This document shows, piece by piece, positions 34,601 through 36,125 of a DNA stretch of 36,125 nt. Each line of letters starts with the position of its first letter. Within the stretch, counting starts at the first letter, position 1. This DNA comes from Pseudomonadota bacterium. GTDB lineage: Bacteria; Pseudomonadota; Gammaproteobacteria; Burkholderiales; Casimicrobiaceae. Where the stretch lies: assembly GCA_021784125.1 (NCBI GenBank), contig JAJXTF010000006.1, forward strand, positions 1 to 36,125, written 5' to 3'. The notes below the pieces were generated by a model that did no database searches, was not told the DNA's origin, and worked only from the letters and a program-made list of their open reading frames with translations. Both the position numbers and the translations under genes were made by a program.

Positions 34601-35532
34601 CGGCGCAGCACGTCGCCGGTCTCGCGGATCTCCCGCTCGCCGGGCAGGAACACGAGGATGTCGCCCGGCCCTTCGCGCCACAGGTCTTCCGCCGCGGTCG
34701 CAACCGCCTCCTCGAGCTCCTCCTCGTCGTCGGCCTCCTCGCCGGCCGTGCGCAGCGGCCGGTAGCGCAGCTCGATCGGGTACATCCGGCCCGACACCGC
34801 GATGACGGGCGCCGGGCCCTGCGCACCGGCGAAGTGCTGCGCGAAGCGCTCCGCGTCGATCGTCGCCGAAGTGATGATCAGCTTGAGATCGGGGCGACGT
34901 GCGAGCAGCTGCTTCAGGTACCCCAGCAGGAAATCGATGTTGAGGCTGCGTTCGTGGGCCTCGTCGACGATGATCGTGTCGTAGCGCAGCAGGTCGCGGT
35001 CGCCCTGCGTCTCCGCGAGCAGGATGCCGTCGGTCATCAGCTTGATGTACGCGTCGCGGCGCGTGTGATCGCTGAAGCGGACCTTGTAGCCGACCGCCTC
35101 GCCCGGCGGCGTGCCGAGCTCCTGCGCGATGCGCGCGGCGACCGATCGCGCCGCAATGCGTCGCGGCTGCGTGTGCGCGATCTGGCCGCGCTCGCCGCGC
35201 CCGAGCGCGAGGCAGATCTTTGGCAGCTGCGTCGTCTTGCCCGAGCCGGTCTCGCCCGACACGACCACCACCTGGTGCCCGCGGATCGCCGCGGCGATCT
35301 CGTCGGCGCGCTGCGCAACCGGCAGGTCGGGCGGATAGTCGACGCGCGGCTTGCCCGCGGCGCGCGCGCTGCGCATCCGGGCCGAGCGCTCGATGTCGGC
35401 GGCGATCCGCGCCAGGCCCTCCTCGCCTTCGCGCGTCCGCTGCGCGCGCTCGATCCTCGCGGCGAGCCGCGGCTCGTCGACGGCCATCGTCAGCGGGAGC
35501 GACGCGTGCAGCGCCGCGATCGTCCGCGTCAC
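31606..35532 (-). CDS. hrpA: ATP-dependent RNA helicase HrpA (DEAH box)
   Basis: A 1308-residue DEAH-box helicase, close to E. coli HrpA (about 1300), which rescues stalled or collided ribosomes on mRNA. Walker A GETGSGKT is at 93–100, the DEAH box at 190–193 and the SAT motif at 222–224. TNVAETSLTVPGI and QRAGRCGRVRDG (motif VI) follow, then the HA2/OB-fold region and the long DUF3418 C-terminal part ending before FKRIERAWAEISR. The GTG at 35532 overlaps the upstream membrane-protein stop as GTGA and gives an N-terminus like E. coli HrpA. An ATG 45 bp later and a much longer upstream open frame were judged less likely. Intact. Confidence 0.95.
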   Translation of the reverse strand: MTRTIAALHASLPLTMAVDEPRLAARIERAQRTREGEEGLARIAADIERSARMRSARAAGKPRVDYPPDLPVAQRADEIAAAIRGHQVVVVSGETGSGKTTQLPKICLALGRGERGQIAHTQPRRIAARSVAARIAQELGTPPGEAVGYKVRFSDHTRRDAYIKLMTDGILLAETQGDRDLLRYDTIIVDEAHERSLNIDFLLGYLKQLLARRPDLKLIITSATIDAERFAQHFAGAQGPAPVIAVSGRMYPIELRYRPLRTAGEEADDEEELEEAVATAAEDLWREGPGDILVFLPGEREIRETGDVLRRVLARRPYAQAIEILPLYARLTVEAQQRVFAPSRGRRIVLATNVAETSLTVPGIRYVIDAGLARVKRYSLRNKTTLLQIEKISQASANQRAGRCGRVRDGICVRLYDEEEYAARPAHTDPEILRSSLASVILRMAALGLGDVAAFPFVDRPSPRAIADGYQLLQELDAFDAQRRLTERGRELARLPLDPRIGRIVQAARDHGCLAEALVIAAALAVPDPRERPLERAQAADQAHLQFRDERSDFLSLLALWEFFDSGEQRALSHRKRVQECRARFVSFLRLTEWRDVHAQLCAALTEAGWSVDARLPATQDSARYEAIHRSLLAGLLGNIGTKATAPGSGAGQYDGTRGLAFFLHPGTGIAKKAPKWVLAAELTETTRLYARCAGRVEPEWIEAVAGERVDREYFEPRWDRRRGEVVASERVKLYGLTLCPRRPVSWGAIDPGQARDVFIREALVEGDLGVEAPFLTHNRRLVAEVSELEHKARRQDVLVDDDTLAALYASRIPDGIHSRAGFEAWRKGAEAKEPARLEFTRDDLMRHAASQVTEELFPRSLRTADADLPLEYRYSPGHPLDGLTLTVPLARLNQVDVATLDWLVPGMIRDKAAHYLKSLPKAWRNRLIPLPETVTEFLAGEPDAGRPLVAALRDFLRAKLGDAPPAEAFDATALPTHLRMNLRVVDAGGQELGMDRDLAALRLRLADAARMSFVAEGPQFERKGLTRWDFGELPESLTVERDGQRLTGYPALVDEGQGVALTLLDTRDAADVASRGGIVRLIAIELGDALRQRIKPPPEWTTTAMQLRAAVPPERLLEDLRGAVADRAFLGDDALPRNAPAYAEQVRRARTRLPAVAEGAWRLLAAIAGEHHALSQKIAALPAGARALAAEAKAQRDALVYPGFVGATPWAQLQHLPRYLQALSRRILRHAEHPDRDARHAAQLGQWWTRYRERAEAERRAGRVSPALEAFRWMLEELRVSLYAQELRTPTPVSFKRIERAWAEISR

Positions 35533-36125
35533 TCCGCGATCGGCGCCGGCACCGCCGCCGGCACCGGCACAGCCGCGGCCCCGCCCCGGAGCCAGCGCGT
35601 CATCAGCCAGGCGACGGCGACCGTCGCGACCGCGCTCGCCGCGAACAGCCCCAGCGATCCCGACTGCGCGGCCGTGGCTGCCCCGTGCAGCAGCGCGACG
35701 GTCGCGGCGAACGCAGGCACCATCCGCAGGTCGTAGCGCAGCAGCAGCAACAGCACGCCGGAGGCCATCGCGCCGGCGATCAGTCCGGTGAACAGCGCGC
35801 CTGCAGGATTGGCGCGGCCCTGCGCGAGCGCGGTCGCGCATTCCAGCGCGACGACGATGGCGACCGCGAGCCAGACGCGCCGCGTGAAGCCGCGCGTCAG
35901 CAGCGACACCGCGTACACGACGAACAGCTCGGCGCTGGCGAGCATGATGAAATCCAGACCCGAAAGCACCGCCCCGACCCAGGGGGAATAGAGCGATGCC
36001 CAGGCCGCGGCCGGCCACAGCGGCGTATCGCGGACCCCGAGCGCGCCGAGTGCCGACTGCAGGCCGACGACGACCGCGCCACCCGCGACGGCGGCGAGGG
36101 TCGCGGGCCAGCGGCCGACGCGCGC
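35529..36125 (-). CDS. C-terminal part of a multi-pass membrane protein (5' end outside window)
   Basis: An open frame enters from the right edge and gives 198 residues up to TGA at 35529. It is almost entirely hydrophobic, with about six membrane segments, an internal DFIMLASAELFVVYAV stretch, and a short Ala/Pro tail ending VPAPIAE. No catalytic motif is visible in the part present, so I cannot name a family. The stop overlaps the hrpA GTG by 4 bp, so both probably share a transcript. The in-frame GTG at 35969 is not taken as the start because the upstream residues are equally membrane-like. Confidence 0.7.
   Translation of the reverse strand, partial: ARVGRWPATLAAVAGGAVVVGLQSALGALGVRDTPLWPAAAWASLYSPWVGAVLSGLDFIMLASAELFVVYAVSLLTRGFTRRVWLAVAIVVALECATALAQGRANPAGALFTGLIAGAMASGVLLLLLRYDLRMVPAFAATVALLHGAATAAQSGSLGLFAASAVATVAVAWLMTRWLRGGAAAVPVPAAVPAPIAE

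Noticed and set aside
31810-35736. Plus-strand open frame of about 1300 codons opposite hrpA
   Set aside because: Composition is that of a GC-driven shadow frame and no family motif is visible, while the opposite strand encodes full-length HrpA.
35533-36018. N-terminal extension of the hrpA frame to 36018
   Set aside because: The extra residues are Arg/Gly-rich and run antiparallel in frame to the hydrophobic membrane-protein C-terminus. The GTGA overlap at 35532 and the E. coli HrpA length favour the shorter form.

Overview
The window is very GC-rich and densely coding: genes often overlap by 1–26 bp, GTG and TTG starts are common, and no insertion sequence, prophage or CRISPR array is visible. 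Gene content and order (aminotransferase–hom–thrC, surE–pcm–nlpD, moxR–DUF58–transglutaminase, DUF1631, HrpA, class 2 PyrD) suggest a Gram-negative, respiring proteobacterium, most likely a betaproteobacterium. That placement is inferred from gene families and order, not from a marker-gene search.

Left part (1–3610). A minus-strand operon encodes a small c-type cytochrome of the SHP family (sphaeroides heme protein), a diheme cytochrome c (DHC), a membrane cytochrome b561, an OmpR-family response regulator and a QseC-like histidine kinase cut by the window edge. A direct repeat GTTAAT-N5-CTTAAT, of the kind bound by PmrA/QseB-type regulators, lies at the expected -35 position upstream of shp, so the two-component system may control its own electron-transfer operon. 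Next come a relic of a [2Fe-2S] oxidoreductase subunit and an initiator tRNA with its own strong promoter and terminator.

Threonine block (3634–8975, minus). An AlaC-like aminotransferase, homoserine dehydrogenase and threonine synthase are joined by TTGA stop/start overlaps. A membrane-bound C13-like peptidase follows, overlapping thrC; it keeps its Cys but lacks the usual catalytic His.

Nitric-oxide block (9159–13073). A Mth938-like gene and a PKHD-type dioxygenase converge on an NsrR-type Rrf2 regulator. Divergent from nsrR is a four-gene operon: DUF59/MIP18-like, DUF2249, NnrS-like membrane protein and a membrane-anchored cytochrome c'-like protein. A 23-bp dyad that fits the NsrR operator well sits between the two divergent promoters. 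This is the most coherent candidate system in the window: NO sensing linked to NO binding and Fe–S protection.

Middle part (13081–25616). It holds a class II histone-deacetylase-like amidohydrolase, a MoxR ATPase/DUF58/TgpA-type transglutaminase operon, surE–pcm–nlpD with no rpoS after it, PEP carboxylase and glucose-6-phosphate isomerase.

Right part (25732–36125). It holds an MltB-type lytic transglycosylase divergent from pyrD, then on the minus strand a MaoC-type hydratase coupled to an EI24/CysZ-like membrane protein, a DUF1631 protein, the DEAH helicase HrpA and the C-terminal part of a multi-pass membrane protein that runs off the window.
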